From NCBI GenBank assembly GCA_937873575.1, contig CALMPK010000273.1:1-36618 (forward strand): a stretch of 36,618 bases of DNA, given 5' to 3'. A model generated the notes under the pieces. That model saw only the letters and a program-made list of their open reading frames with translations, did not search any database and was not told the origin of the DNA. The position numbers were made by a program, and so were the translations under genes. The stretch is from an uncultured Hyphomicrobiaceae bacterium (GTDB lineage Bacteria > Pseudomonadota > Alphaproteobacteria > Rhizobiales > Hyphomicrobiaceae). Shown here piece by piece: positions 15,172 through 24,108 of this stretch (position 1 is its first letter; each line of letters starts with the position of its first letter).

Positions 15172-15600
15172 TCAAGCGCGCCGCCCGGCGAGCAGCCAAT
15201 AGACGAACCCGCCGGCAAAGCCCGCTGTCGCCATGACCTGCCAGACCAGGGGCGACGAGGTATCGCCCTCCCCGGCCATGCCGTAGCGTGCCAAGAGCGG
15301 TATCGCGACGAGCGCCAGCCCGCCGCCGAGCACGTAGTAGAGGGCCGAGCGGATGCGCGCGACCTCACCCACGATCACCACCGCGATGGCGGGCAGCAGC
15401 GTCAGGCCCGAAGCGATCACCTGACCCTGCAAGACGATCTCGAATATGCGGACGATGACATCCACGTCCTGCACCTGGCCGGCTGTGGCCTGGGTGAAGC
15501 GTTCAAGGCCCAGTGTCACGAGCACGAGCATGGCACCGACGGCCGAGATGAGGAACGCGATCGGCAGCCAAATCATCCGGCCAATGGTGCTGAGGACCAT
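15172..15600 (-). CDS. Four-TM membrane protein behind rlmN
   Basis: A protein of 142 residues, unrecognised. Four hydrophobic segments fit: 'MIWLPIAFLISAVGAMLVLV', 'VIASGLTLLPAIAVVIVGE', 'ALYYVLGGGLALVAIPLLA' and 'ATAGFAGGFVYWLLAGRRA'. The loop 'EVARIRSALYY' and the closing 'YWLLAGRRA' recur in the paralogue at 14363-14962. The last TM is Gly-rich and ends in a basic cluster, so the C-terminus should be cytoplasmic, with an even number of TMs placing the N-terminus there too. The start lies 12 bp after the rlmN stop with a GGAG site at the right distance, so co-transcription with rlmN is likely. No enzyme or transporter motif is visible. Confidence 0.72.
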   Translation of the reverse strand: MVLSTIGRMIWLPIAFLISAVGAMLVLVTLGLERFTQATAGQVQDVDVIVRIFEIVLQGQVIASGLTLLPAIAVVIVGEVARIRSALYYVLGGGLALVAIPLLARYGMAGEGDTSSPLVWQVMATAGFAGGFVYWLLAGRRA

Positions 15601-15612
15601 GCGCGGCTCCGA

Positions 15613-16839
15613 TCAGTCGCTGGCCGAAGCGGTCGCCGCACGCTCGGAGGCGCGTAGCTTCTCGCTCGCCGATTTGAGCTGTCCGCACGCCGCGAGAATG
15701 TCGCGTCCGCGCGGCGTGCGCACCGGGCTCGCGTATCCGGCGCGGTTCACGACTTCGGCGAAGCGCTCGATCGTCTCCCAATCGGAGCATTCGTAGGAGG
15801 TGCCGGGCCAGGGGTTGAAGGGAATGAGATTGATCTTGGCCGGTATGCCTTCGAGCAGTCGAACCAGTGCCTTGGCGTCGGCGATGCGGTCGTTGACACC
15901 CTTCAGCATGACGTACTCGAAGGTGATGCGCCGCGCGTTGGAGAGCCCGGGATAGTTGCGGCAGGCTTCCATCAAGTCGGCGATCGGATAGCGCTTGTTG
16001 ATCGGCACGAGTTCATCGCGCAGCTCGTCGGTGACGGCGTGGAGCGAGATCGCCAGCATCGTTCCGGCCTCCTCGCCCCAACGGCCGATTTCCGGCACCA
16101 CGCCCGAGGTCGACAGCGTGATGCGGCGCTTGGAAACCGAGAGGCCGTCGCCGTCGGACGCCACCTCGATGGCAGTGCGCACGTTGTCGAAATTGTAGAG
16201 CGGTTCTCCCATGCCCATCAGCACGATGTTGGTGATCTTGCGGTCGGTGTCGGGAAGCAGGCGGCCGTCGCCCGGCGGAGTAGCGCCCGGCCAGTCCCCG
16301 ATGCGGTCGCGGGCGAGGAGGATCTGGGCGACGATCTCCTCGGCTTCGAGATTGCGCACGAGGCGCTGCGTGCCGGTGTGGCAGAAGGAGCAGTTGAGCG
16401 TGCAGCCAACCTGGCTCGAGATGCAGAGCGTGCCGCGGTCGCTCTCTGGGATGTAGACGGTCTCGATCTCGGGCGCGCGAACTTCGTGGCCCCGCTTCGG
16501 CAACCGCAGCAGCCACTTGCGCGTGCCGTCGATGGAAACCTGCTCGGAAACGATCTCCGGCCGGTCGAGCGTGAATTTCTCAGAGAGCTTGAGGCGCAGC
16601 TCCTTGGAGACATCCGTCATGTCGTCGAATGACGTGACGCCACGGACGTAGAGCCAGCTCCAGAGCTGGTTGACGCGCATGCGCACCTGCTTGGCGGGGA
16701 CGCCGACGTTTGCCAGCGCTTCGCCGAGCCGGGAGCGGTCGAGGCCGGCGAGGGAACGCTTGCCGGCAGCGGCGGCGGCGGCCTCGTTGGCGGTGGCAGG
16801 GCCACGCGATGCAGCGGTCTGGTCGAGTGCGGGTTGCAT
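15613..16839 (-). CDS. rlmN: Dual-specificity 23S rRNA (A2503)/tRNA (A37) C2-methyltransferase
   Basis: A radical-SAM enzyme that methylates C2 of adenine 2503 in 23S rRNA and of A37 in some tRNAs. The cluster-binding CxxxCxxC is in '[19 protein letters not shown]'. '[14 protein letters not shown]' is the SAM-binding GEP-type motif, '[18 protein letters not shown]' is family-typical, and '[15 protein letters not shown]' holds the C-terminal methyl-carrier Cys. An Ala-rich N-terminal extension precedes the accessory domain. ATG 16839 (408 residues) is preferred because AAGG lies 8 nt upstream; ATG 16875 gives 420 residues but has no visible ribosome-binding site. Two four-TM genes follow closely. 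The cytochrome c gene is divergent. Confidence 0.96.
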   Translation of the reverse strand: MQPALDQTAASRGPATANEAAAAAAGKRSLAGLDRSRLGEALANVGVPAKQVRMRVNQLWSWLYVRGVTSFDDMTDVSKELRLKLSEKFTLDRPEIVSEQVSIDGTRKWLLRLPKRGHEVRAPEIETVYIPESDRGTLCISSQVGCTLNCSFCHTGTQRLVRNLEAEEIVAQILLARDRIGDWPGATPPGDGRLLPDTDRKITNIVLMGMGEPLYNFDNVRTAIEVASDGDGLSVSKRRITLSTSGVVPEIGRWGEEAGTMLAISLHAVTDELRDELVPINKRYPIADLMEACRNYPGLSNARRITFEYVMLKGVNDRIADAKALVRLLEGIPAKINLIPFNPWPGTSYECSDWETIERFAEVVNRAGYASPVRTPRGRDILAACGQLKSASEKLRASERAATASASD

Positions 16840-16990
16840 GGCAGTAGCCTTAGCCTTCTGGTTCGCAGGCAGCATTATCTAGCGGCAGCGGCGGCCGAGT
16901 GAAAGCCGCCTGGAGTGCGATCGTTCGAGAATGAAGTGCGCCGCGCCTTCGTGCCGATTTGACTCCGCGGGTGGAGCGCTCGCCCCGCGC

Positions 16991-17015
16991 TTGCTACCCT
17001 TGACCGGGTAAGCAA
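16991..17015 (+). promoter_or_regulatory. Imperfect inverted repeat in front of the cytochrome c gene
   Basis: TTGCTACCC (16991-16999) and GGGTAAGCAA (17006-17015) form an inverted repeat with one bulged A around a TTGACC centre. It ends 2 bp before the ribosome-binding site GGAAGGAG (17018-17025). It could be an operator or a leader hairpin controlling the cytochrome gene; nothing more specific can be said. Confidence 0.35.
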
Positions 17016-17035
17016 TCGGAAGGAGCCCGCGCGCC

Positions 17036-17437
17036 ATGATCCGCCGCCGCCATTGGCCGTTACTGGCGCTCTTCCCGGCGGCCCTACTCGCCGGCACACC
17101 CCATGCCGCCGTGGCCGGGCCCTCCGATGCGTCGGCCGAAATCGAGAAGGGGCGTCGGCTCGCGGAGCGCATGTGCGCGATCTGCCACCTCAATCCGGGA
17201 CAGGGTGAGAAGACCGCTGCCTCGTCGATACCGGGGTTCGCGGCGGTAGCCAACCGGCCGGGGCAGACGCTCGAGGGGATCGTTGCCTGGCTCGCCTCGG
17301 TGCCGCCGATGATGCCGAACCACCATCTCTCGGGCGACGAAAGGGTTTCGCTCGCCGCTTATATTCTCTCGCTTTCTGTGCAGGACCTCGAACCGATGGG
17401 ACGTGATGGCGCCACCGCCGAGAAGCCGCCACGCTGA
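17036..17437 (+). CDS. Periplasmic c-type cytochrome
   Basis: A protein of 133 residues. A basic N-terminus and hydrophobic core form a signal peptide ending near 'AAVAG' (about residue 28). The haem-binding CAICH follows (Cys47, Cys50, His51), with a class I-like second half: 'GIVAWLASVPPMMPNHHLSG' gives the expected axial Met in a PPM(M)PN loop, and 'SLAAYILSL' is the final helix. Mature size is about 100 residues, as for small soluble electron carriers. The redox partner cannot be told: no oxidase, dehydrogenase or cytochrome-maturation gene is nearby. The start has a GGAAGGAG site 10 nt upstream. A gene-free stretch follows. Confidence 0.92.
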   Translation: MIRRRHWPLLALFPAALLAGTPHAAVAGPSDASAEIEKGRRLAERMCAICHLNPGQGEKTAASSIPGFAAVANRPGQTLEGIVAWLASVPPMMPNHHLSGDERVSLAAYILSLSVQDLEPMGRDGATAEKPPR

Positions 17438-17903
17438 TGGCGTTCGCTATCGACGCCCGATGTTGCAAGCCCCTCGAGGAGCATCGCTTTTTCTAGGAGG
17501 GGGCCAATCTGGGCCAGAAATGTGAACGCCCAACCCCGGGGGGAGGGGTTGGGCGTTGCTGGCGCTCTCGCGCGTGACACCGGGAGGGAAGCCGGCGTCC
17601 CAGATGATGTCTTCGGTTAGACGGGGGGGCACTACCGAGTACAGGGTGACACCATCTGTATGGCAATACCTAAGACCAGAATGGGGATTTTCAACAGGGG
17701 GAATCTGAGGCGATCACGAAAACGTTACCGCGAATCGACAGGTTATCCCCACCCCGAAGCTTTACAGCGTCTCGATCGCCACACTGCGAAGATATGGCGC
17801 ACCCGCTTGCCGTCTTGCGCCATGACATTGAAAAAACGACATCTTTTTCGGTTTTACCGGCCAGGTTCCTTCTGGAAGCCTGCCGGGGAGCCCGAATCAG
17901 CCG
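17438..17903. other. 466-bp stretch without a convincing gene; holds a strong hairpin
   Basis: Between the cytochrome c stop and the lolA stop. It contains a perfect 13-bp hairpin (17525-17557), G-rich and purine-rich runs (such as seven G at 17624-17630), and two near-matches to a DnaA box, TTTTCAACA at 17688 and TTATCCCCA at 17743. An 85-codon plus-strand frame at 17660-17917 lacks a ribosome-binding site and has unusual composition, so I do not call it. This stretch is less GC-rich in its second half than the flanking genes. It may hold a small RNA; no known RNA family was recognised. Confidence 0.5.
17525..17557. other. Perfect 13-bp inverted repeat (hairpin)
   Basis: AACGCCCAACCCC (17525-17537) is followed by the loop GGGGGGA and then by GGGGTTGGGCGTT (17545-17557), an exact reverse complement. 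There is no T-run on either side, so it is not a standard intrinsic terminator. On the minus strand the loop reads TCCCCCC, which could pair with G-rich ribosome-binding sites. It could be the structured end of a small RNA, a 3' end of the cytochrome transcript (about 90 nt past its stop), or a protein site. Confidence 0.55.
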
Positions 17904-18629
17904 TCATTGCTGCATGAACGCAGCCCCCATCGGCTTGATCTCGAACTGCTTGTCCTCGACCGGAGTATCCTTCTGGACGTCCTGCACCTCGACCCGAGTG
18001 TCCAGGCCCTGGGCGTCCTTCGTCAGCCACTCCTTGAGTTCGAACTCCGGCTTGGCGAAGAAGACCAGCCGGATGCGGCCGGGCGTATTGGGGTCCTTGT
18101 CCTCGATACCGAGCGTCACCGTCTCACCGGCGTCCTGCACCTCGACGATGCGGGCGTCGCGCATCAGGTCGACTTCCTTGCGCAGAAGCAGCCGGAACGG
18201 CGTTTGGTCGAGTTCGACACGATCCTCGTTCTTGAGGTCCAGGTCCTGGATGGCGAGGAAACGGCCATCGGAAATGATGACCTGCAGGCTCGGGCGGGCG
18301 TAATCGAACCGGAAGCGGCCGGGCCGCTTCATGGCGAACTTGCCCTTCATCACCTTGCCGTCAGCACCGGTCTGGACGAACTTGCCCTGAAGTGTGTTGA
18401 GGCCGGAGAAATAGGCGCTGACCTTGTTCACGATCTCGGTTTGCGCTGGGTCCAGGGTGATGCCGGTGGTGCCCTTGGGCGCCACTTCGGCGCTCCACGC
18501 CGTGCCGGCGGTGCCTGCGGGTTTGGCGTCCTGAGCTAGGGCCGGGACCGTGAAAACACCGTGCGCCAGCGTCGCGGAAAGCGCCAAGCCGGCCAACCCA
18601 AGGACTCGTGCTTTCATAGAACTGCCCAT
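17904..18629 (-). CDS. lolA: Outer-membrane lipoprotein carrier protein LolA
   Basis: The periplasmic chaperone that takes lipoproteins from the LolCDE complex and hands them to the outer membrane. It has 241 residues with a signal peptide ending at 'ALA-QD' (about residue 33). A spacer of about 25 residues precedes the LolA fold: 'VSAYFSGLNTLQGKFVQTGA' is the typical opening, then 'GKFAMKRPGRFRFDYARPSL' (the conserved PGRFRW-like strand), 'VIISDGRFLAIQDLDL' and 'RIRLVFF'. Met5 is an alternative start, but ATG 18629 has a GGGGGAT site. It follows ftsK on the same strand after 165 bp, the usual order in Hyphomicrobiales; the exonuclease III gene that often comes next is not present. Confidence 0.93.
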   Translation of the reverse strand: MGSSMKARVLGLAGLALSATLAHGVFTVPALAQDAKPAGTAGTAWSAEVAPKGTTGITLDPAQTEIVNKVSAYFSGLNTLQGKFVQTGADGKVMKGKFAMKRPGRFRFDYARPSLQVIISDGRFLAIQDLDLKNEDRVELDQTPFRLLLRKEVDLMRDARIVEVQDAGETVTLGIEDKDPNTPGRIRLVFFAKPEFELKEWLTKDAQGLDTRVEVQDVQKDTPVEDKQFEIKPMGAAFMQQ

Positions 18630-18794
18630 TCCAATCCCCCAGCCCTTGCGATTCGCAGGGCGCTCGGCCCGACAATCCTGAACATTACGTCCAGAAGTTG
18701 GCGGATCGTAGCGGCGAACGCTGTATCGGCAAGCAGCAAGCGCGTTGGGGGAAAATCGAGCTGGGGATGAAGCGGCGGGACGGGGGCGAACCCG

Positions 18795-21782
18795 TCACGC
18801 CGCGTCGACGTCGCTCGCCGCCGTTGCTCCGCCCGCGCCGAGCAGGATGTCGCGGCGGCCGACGGCATTCGCCGGGCCGATCACGCCTTCCTTCTCCATA
18901 CGCTCGATCAGGTCGGCGGCACGGTTATAGCCGATCGACAGGCGGCGCTGGATGTAGCTGGTCGAGGCTTTGCGATCACGCAGCACGATGGCGACCGCAC
19001 GGTCGTAGAGATCCTGTTCGCTTTGGCCGCGCGCATCCTCTGCTTCCTCGCGCCCATCCGTCGTGGCCGGCGGCTCGGCGATGCCGGCGATGTAATCGGG
19101 AGGACCGTTCTCGCGCAGCGCGGCGGCGATGGCCTCGACCTCCTCGTCGGCGACGAAGGGGCCGTGCACACGCAGGAGCTGCCCCGTGCCGGAGGCGTAG
19201 AGCATGTCGCCCTGGCCGAGGAGCTGCTCGGCACCCTGCTCGTTCAGGATCGTCCGGCTATCGATCTTCGAGGTGACCTTGAAGGAGATGCGAGTCGGGA
19301 AGTTGGCCTTGATCGTACCGGTGATGACATCGACGGAGGGGCGTTGCGTCGCCATGATGATGTGGATGCCGGCGGCACGCGCCATCTGCGCCAGGCGCTG
19401 CACGGCGGCTTCCACTTCCTTACCGGCGACCAGCATCAGATCGGCGAACTCGTCGATCACGACCACGATGTAGGGCATGGGTTCGAGTTCCAGCCGCTCC
19501 TGCTCGTAGATCGCCTCGCCCGTGCGCCGGTCGAAGCCGGTCTGCACCGTGCGCGCCAGCATCTCGCCGCGCTTCTTGGCGTTGCGCACGCGATTGTTGA
19601 ACACGTCGATGTTGCGCACCGAGAGCTTGGCCATGCGCTTGTAGCGCTCCTCCATCTCGGTGACGGCCCAATTCAAGGCAGCGACCGCCTTGACCGGATC
19701 GGTGACGACCGGCGTCAGAAGGTGCGGAATGCCGTTGTAGACGCTGAGCTCCAGCATCTTCGGGTCGATCATGATGAAGCGGCACTCGTCGGGCGTCAGC
19801 TTGTAGAGCAGCGACAGGATCATGGCGTTGACGCCGACCGATTTGCCCGAGCCGGTGGTGCCGGCGACCAGAAGGTGCGGCATGCGCGCGAGATCGGCGA
19901 TGATCGGCTCGCCGCCGATCGCCTTGCCGAGGGCGACAGGCAACGCAAGCTCCGTGCTCTTGAAGGCGTCCGCCTCCAGCAGCTCGCGCAGCAATACGGT
20001 TTCGCGGCGCGGGTTCGGCAGCTCGATGCCGATGGCGTTGCGTCCCGGCACGACGGCGACGCGCACCGCGTTCGCACTCATCGAGCGGGCAATGTCGTCG
20101 GCGAGCCCGATGACGCGCGACGACTTGGTGCCGCGCGCGGGCTCGACCTCGAACAAGGTCACCACCGGACCAGGCCGGATGTCGCGGATCTCGCCCTTGA
20201 CGCCGAAGTCCGCGAGCACGTCCTCGAGCAAGCGCGCATTGCCGCGCAGGGCCGTCTGAGTGAGTTCCGGGCCTGCCTTGCTCGCCACCGGCTTGCGCAG
20301 CAGGTTGAGCTGCGGCTTGCGGAAAACCGGCTCGCCCTGGTGGCGGAACGTAAGGCCGCCGAACAGCGCGTTGCGCTTCACCGAATGGCCAGCCGGCATT
20401 TGCGTGGCTGGCTGTGCGGCGTGCGCGTTCGGCGCGGGGGATCGCGGGGCCTGGGAGTGCGGGGCCTGGGATTGCGGGGCGGGGGAGTGCGAGGCCGGTG
20501 GATGCGAAATCGGGACTTGCGGGGCCGGTTGCGCCGCGTTGCCCTCGGTATTCAGATACCCGCCGCGCGCGCTCGACGCCACGTCGGTGTGTCCCGCGAC
20601 ACGCTCAGGGGTGTGCGCCGGCGCGTGCCCTGAAGCCAAATCCGGGGTGTGACCGTTCGGCGCGAAGCGCTGGGCGATGGCGCGGCTCGCCGCGTCGGTA
20701 TCGTCGTCGAAGGTTCTTTCGGGTGACGGCGCTGCGCCGAGGTTTGGCTCGGCGCGCGGGGCATGGAGGGTTGCGGCGGGGCCGCGCAGCGGCGCGCGTG
20801 TCAGGCCGGGACCCGGCGGGTGCGGCGGAACGTAGGGTGCGTGCAACGGAAGCTGCGGCTCGGCCGGCGCCTGAGCGTGTTGAGGAAGCGGTGGATAGTG
20901 GACGACGGGCTGGTGGGCCACCGCTGGGTAGCCAGCGTCGGGCGCGTGCCCTCTTTCCAAGCCTCCTTCGAGGCCGGCCTCGTGGCGCGGTTCCACCTTG
21001 TCGAACACGTGGCCGACGGTCTGGCGAGCAGCGTCGAACGCGCGCGCCATCGCTCCCTGAGGCGCGCGGCTGGAGGCCGCGTGGGCATCCGGCAGCTCGA
21101 GATCGGGTGTGCTGAAGCGACCGAACGGCGTCGGGTCGGCCGTGGCTTGATGAGCGGCGGCGAACGGCGAGACCCGGCTGCGCGAGCGGCGAATGGCCTC
21201 GACCACGTCGTCGTACGCGACGCCAAGCGCATGGGAGAGTGCGGCAAAGCCACCGGCGAACAGCAGCAGGCCGGTCGCGGCCCCGGCGCGCTGGGCATTG
21301 AACATGGCGAGGAGGCCGGTCAAAGCGCTGTAGACGGCGTCACCGAGAATGCCGCCGAAGCCGTGATGTAGGGGCCATCCGGCCGTCACGGGCAACGATG
21401 AAAACGCACCGGCAAGTACGCCGACGGCGATGGGCAGGAATCCGAGCTTCGTCTTGAAGCGATGCACGCGCCCGGCGAACGTCAATTCGAGCCCCCAGAA
21501 CAGCGGGCCGAACAGCAGGATCACCGAAGCAAAGCCGAAGGTCTGCAACAGCAGGTCGGAGACGATGGCGCCGATCGGGCCCATCCAGTTGCGCAGCTCA
21601 CCGCTCGTCGCATGCGTCAGGCTCGGGTCGCTTACCGACCACGCCGCCAGCGCCAGCCAAAGAGCCGCCACCGAAACAAGAATGCCGCCGCCGATCGCTC
21701 GCGCTGCGGCACTCGTCAGTCGCTCCTCGAGCGGCACGGCATGAACACGCGCGATCGAGGGCTCGTAAGGTTCGAACGACAT
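18795..21782 (-). CDS. ftsK: DNA translocase FtsK
   Basis: A septal DNA pump that clears and aligns chromosome termini for XerCD resolution during division. It has 995 residues. The N-terminal membrane part has four or so TM segments (about 30-200). A long linker rich in Pro, Ala and His follows (about 260-500), including pentapeptide repeats. The RecA-like motor has the Walker A '[13 protein letters not shown]' (641-653, Lys647) and the Walker B '[14 protein letters not shown]'. The C-terminal gamma winged helix ('[20 protein letters not shown]') would read the KOPS sequence. ATG 21782 is used rather than the open frame to 21941, because it starts just before the TM region and only 13 bp after the aminotransferase stop. 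It is co-oriented with the aminotransferase and lolA. Confidence 0.97.
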   Translation of the reverse strand: MSFEPYEPSIARVHAVPLEERLTSAAARAIGGGILVSVAALWLALAAWSVSDPSLTHATSGELRNWMGPIGAIVSDLLLQTFGFASVILLFGPLFWGLELTFAGRVHRFKTKLGFLPIAVGVLAGAFSSLPVTAGWPLHHGFGGILGDAVYSALTGLLAMFNAQRAGAATGLLLFAGGFAALSHALGVAYDDVVEAIRRSRSRVSPFAAAHQATADPTPFGRFSTPDLELPDAHAASSRAPQGAMARAFDAARQTVGHVFDKVEPRHEAGLEGGLERGHAPDAGYPAVAHQPVVHYPPLPQHAQAPAEPQLPLHAPYVPPHPPGPGLTRAPLRGPAATLHAPRAEPNLGAAPSPERTFDDDTDAASRAIAQRFAPNGHTPDLASGHAPAHTPERVAGHTDVASSARGGYLNTEGNAAQPAPQVPISHPPASHSPAPQSQAPHSQAPRSPAPNAHAAQPATQMPAGHSVKRNALFGGLTFRHQGEPVFRKPQLNLLRKPVASKAGPELTQTALRGNARLLEDVLADFGVKGEIRDIRPGPVVTLFEVEPARGTKSSRVIGLADDIARSMSANAVRVAVVPGRNAIGIELPNPRRETVLLRELLEADAFKSTELALPVALGKAIGGEPIIADLARMPHLLVAGTTGSGKSVGVNAMILSLLYKLTPDECRFIMIDPKMLELSVYNGIPHLLTPVVTDPVKAVAALNWAVTEMEERYKRMAKLSVRNIDVFNNRVRNAKKRGEMLARTVQTGFDRRTGEAIYEQERLELEPMPYIVVVIDEFADLMLVAGKEVEAAVQRLAQMARAAGIHIIMATQRPSVDVITGTIKANFPTRISFKVTSKIDSRTILNEQGAEQLLGQGDMLYASGTGQLLRVHGPFVADEEVEAIAAALRENGPPDYIAGIAEPPATTDGREEAEDARGQSEQDLYDRAVAIVLRDRKASTSYIQRRLSIGYNRAADLIERMEKEGVIGPANAVGRRDILLGAGGATAASDVDAA
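20440..20529. repeat. Degenerate 15-bp tandem repeat inside the ftsK linker
   Basis: Six consecutive 15-bp units can be aligned; the first two are GATCGCGGGGCCTGG and GAGTGCGGGGCCTGG, and the later ones are more divergent. On the coding strand they give pentapeptides of the form P/Q-A-x-x-S ([25 protein letters not shown]). The period is a multiple of three, so copy-number change would alter linker length without breaking the frame. Confidence 0.75.
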
Positions 21783-21795
21783 GACAACACTTACT

Positions 21796-23022
21796 CTACG
21801 CGAGAACTGACACGATACGCTGGAGCGCCTCCCTGATCGTCGCCGGGTTCGCCACCAGGGCCATGCGCACGTAGTCCGCGCCGGGGTTGGTGCCGTCTCT
21901 ACCGGGCTGCGCCAGAAACGCTCCCGGAATGACCCTGACACCGCAGCGTTTCCATATGGTTACCGTGGCCTCACTGCCGCCGCCCCAGTGGCCCAAATCG
22001 AGCCAGAGGAAGAAACCGCCGGCAGGCCGGGCATAGCCGTAGCGGCTGCCGAGAACCTCGTCGCAGACGTCGTACTTGGCGCGATAGGCGAGGCGGTTGG
22101 CAACGACGTGCTGCTCCTCGCTCCAGGCCGCCGCCGAGGCGTGCTGGATGGGCCCCGGCATGGTCGGACCGACGAGATTGCGGATTTCGCCCAGTGTTTC
22201 GAGGAAAGCGGCGTCGCCAGCGCAGAAACCTGAGCGAAGGCCCGGCAGGTTCGAGCGCTTCGATAGCGAATTGAATACGACGAGATTGCGAAACCGCTCG
22301 GGCGTGGTGGATGCAACCTCGAGTCCGCCGGCCGGGGGCGCGTCGGCATAGATCTCGGAATAGCATTCGTCGAGGAACAGCATGAAGTCGTACTCGCGCG
22401 CCAGCGCCAGCGCCCGCTCGATGTAGGCGCGGCTCGCTACCGCACCTTGCGGGTTGGCCGGCGAGCAGAGGTAGAAGGCCGCGGTGCGGCCGAGCAGCGT
22501 GGCGTCGCCCGCGATCTCGTCGAGGTCGGGAAGGTGGCCGGTCGCGGCAGTCGCGTTGAGGTAGACGGGCTCGGCGCCAGTCGCCAGCGCCGCGCCGATG
22601 TACGCCTGATAGTAGGGATTGGTGATGAGGATCGCCGGGCGGTCGGCGGTCTGCTTGCGTCCGACAGCCGGAAGCGCCGCGTAATAGAGCCCCTCGCGCG
22701 AGCCGTTGGTCGGCAGCACCTCGCGCGCCGCATCCACCCGCGCCGCTCCGGCAAGGCCGAACCGACGGTCCAGCCATTCGGCGATCGCGGCGCGAAGCTC
22801 GTCGCTGCCCTTGATCGGCGGATATTTGGCGAACAGCGCCTCGGCGTCGCGAATCTTGTCGGCGATGAAGCCCGGCATCGTCTCGCGCGGCTCGCCGAGG
22901 GTGAGGTCGATGGTCTGGGCGTGGCCCGGGGGCAGGTCGGCCAGCAGGCTCCGCAACCTCGTGAACGGCGAGAGCACGGCACCGGAGGCGAGGGCGGAGA
23001 GACCCGAGGTCGGCGTCGGCAT
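21796..23022 (-). CDS. dapC: Class I/II PLP-dependent aminotransferase, probably N-succinyldiaminopimelate aminotransferase
   Basis: A fold-type I aminotransferase of 408 residues. The Schiff-base lysine is Lys255 in '[20 protein letters not shown]', with Asp218 and Tyr221 in '[10 protein letters not shown]' contacting PLP, 'CSPANPQG' for the cofactor ring, and a late 'VRMALV' arginine for the substrate carboxylate. '[13 protein letters not shown]' together with '[18 protein letters not shown]' is typical of the DapC-like branch, which transfers an amino group to N-succinyl-2-amino-6-ketopimelate in lysine/peptidoglycan precursor synthesis. The substrate is inferred, and other aminotransferases of this branch exist. 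ATG 23022 is used; the frame extends upstream without a better start. The gene is first of an apparent operon with ftsK and lolA. Confidence 0.85.
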   Translation of the reverse strand: MPTPTSGLSALASGAVLSPFTRLRSLLADLPPGHAQTIDLTLGEPRETMPGFIADKIRDAEALFAKYPPIKGSDELRAAIAEWLDRRFGLAGAARVDAAREVLPTNGSREGLYYAALPAVGRKQTADRPAILITNPYYQAYIGAALATGAEPVYLNATAATGHLPDLDEIAGDATLLGRTAAFYLCSPANPQGAVASRAYIERALALAREYDFMLFLDECYSEIYADAPPAGGLEVASTTPERFRNLVVFNSLSKRSNLPGLRSGFCAGDAAFLETLGEIRNLVGPTMPGPIQHASAAAWSEEQHVVANRLAYRAKYDVCDEVLGSRYGYARPAGGFFLWLDLGHWGGGSEATVTIWKRCGVRVIPGAFLAQPGRDGTNPGADYVRMALVANPATIREALQRIVSVLA

Positions 23023-23274
23023 GGCGGATGGGCTCTTTCTGTTGGGTGATTGCGGCTCGGGAGGTCTGCGCGGTGGTGGCGGAGCGAAGTCGGCGCGGCG
23101 CAAGGAATATCCGCCCCATTCGCGTCCGTCGAGGGAGCGCGCGGCCCGAAACGGCCCGGCGTTTCCAGGCCGCGCGGAGGCCATCCGCGCATCGCGTGTT
23201 CCTCGTGGAACAGCAGGACCCCCGTACCCCGTGCGAGATCATCTCCAGACATTGCTCAACGAGGAGGCGTTCCA

Positions 23275-24012
23275 ATGCCCACGATTTCGACCAGCCGTTT
23301 CCCCAACACCCTCGTCGCGGCTTTCGTGGCGCTTGCCGCGAGCGCCGGTGCCGCCGCCGCCCAGTCCGAGCCGATGGGCGTGTGGATCGACAACACGGGC
23401 CGCGGTGCGGTCGAGATCGCACCATGCGGCAACGTGCTGTGCGGCCGGGTGGTCTGGGTCAAGTCGGAGAAGGATCGCGATGGCTGCGGCGAGCAGATCA
23501 TCGGCAACGTCCGTTCTGCCGGTGACGGCACCTGGAGCGGCGGCTGGATCTACAGCCCCGACCACGGCCGTAAGTTCGATGTCGAGCTGAAGCCGATCGG
23601 TGCTGAAAAGCTGCGCGTGGTCGGCTGGGCCGGCATACGGCTGTTCTCGGAGACGCACTACTGGAAGCGCGCGCCGGCCGATCTTGCGCGGTGCGACCGC
23701 AAGGAAACAGCAAGCGGTGCAACCTCGACGGCGATGGCGGCGGGTGGCACCGCGGCCGCCGCGCCGACCGGCAATGCTGCAGCCGGCGGCACGTCTCCGG
23801 CACCCAAGGCGAGTGAGCCGCAAGCCGCGGGCGCCGCTGGCAACGCGGGTATCGCTGTCGCATCGGCCGGGGAAGCGAATTCAGCGGACGAAGGTCCGTC
23901 GCGCGGCGGCGAGGGCCTGAAACTCGACAAGTTCCTGAAGAAGTCGAAGGACGGCTCCTGCAAGCTCGACACGCCGTGGATCGAAATCAAGTTCAACTGC
24001 AAGGACCTTTGA
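23275..24012 (+). CDS. Exported DUF2147 domain protein
   Basis: A protein of 245 residues. The signal peptide ends near 'AAAAQ' (about residue 29). The DUF2147 domain follows directly: 'PMGVWIDNTGRGAVEIAPCG', then 'LCGRVVWVKSEKD', 'WSGGWIYSPDHGRKFDVELK' and 'LRVVGWAGIRLFSETHYWKR'. This is a beta-barrel-like fold of lipocalin type in solved relatives, of unknown ligand. A low-complexity Ala/Gly/Ser/Pro linker of about 80 residues leads to a C-terminal cap with two Cys ('KDGSCKLDTPWIEIKFNCKD'), which is not part of the usual domain. The start has a GAGGAGG site and the frame upstream is not used. It is divergent from the aminotransferase gene and ends at a strong terminator. Confidence 0.9.
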   Translation: MPTISTSRFPNTLVAAFVALAASAGAAAAQSEPMGVWIDNTGRGAVEIAPCGNVLCGRVVWVKSEKDRDGCGEQIIGNVRSAGDGTWSGGWIYSPDHGRKFDVELKPIGAEKLRVVGWAGIRLFSETHYWKRAPADLARCDRKETASGATSTAMAAGGTAAAAPTGNAAAGGTSPAPKASEPQAAGAAGNAGIAVASAGEANSADEGPSRGGEGLKLDKFLKKSKDGSCKLDTPWIEIKFNCKDL

Positions 24013-24033
24013 TCTTCCCCACCTTGCATTGAC

Positions 24034-24065
24034 GAGGCCCCGGCGTTTTCTCCCGCCGGGGCCTT
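24034..24065 (+). terminator. Intrinsic terminator after the DUF2147 gene
   Basis: GGCCCCGGCG (24036-24045) pairs exactly with CGCCGGGGCC (24054-24063) around a TTTTCTCC loop, followed by TTGTGCTTT. It lies about 22 bp after the stop and may serve the convergent amt gene as well. Confidence 0.75.
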
Positions 24066-24108
24066 GTGCTTTGGAAAGGCGCGAGACGTGCGCGATGACG
24101 GCGCGGGT

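Noticed and set aside
17571-17605. GTGACACCGGGAGGGAAGCC resembles the conserved part of bacterial SRP RNA.
   Set aside because: The second half of the SRP motif (AGCAGCC) is missing and the flanks do not form the long helix of SRP RNA.
17688-17751. Two near-matches to DnaA boxes (TTTTCAACA and TTATCCCCA), suggesting an origin.
   Set aside because: Each has a mismatch, there are only two, no strongly AT-rich unwinding region is present, and no origin-linked genes (hemE, dnaA, parAB) are nearby.
17660-17917. An 85-codon plus-strand open frame in the gap before lolA.
   Set aside because: No ribosome-binding site, no recognisable features, composition unlike neighbours, and it runs into the lolA 3' end.
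19023-20633. A 536-codon plus-strand frame opposite ftsK.
   Set aside because: Antisense shadow in high-GC DNA; the minus strand carries the FtsK motor motifs.
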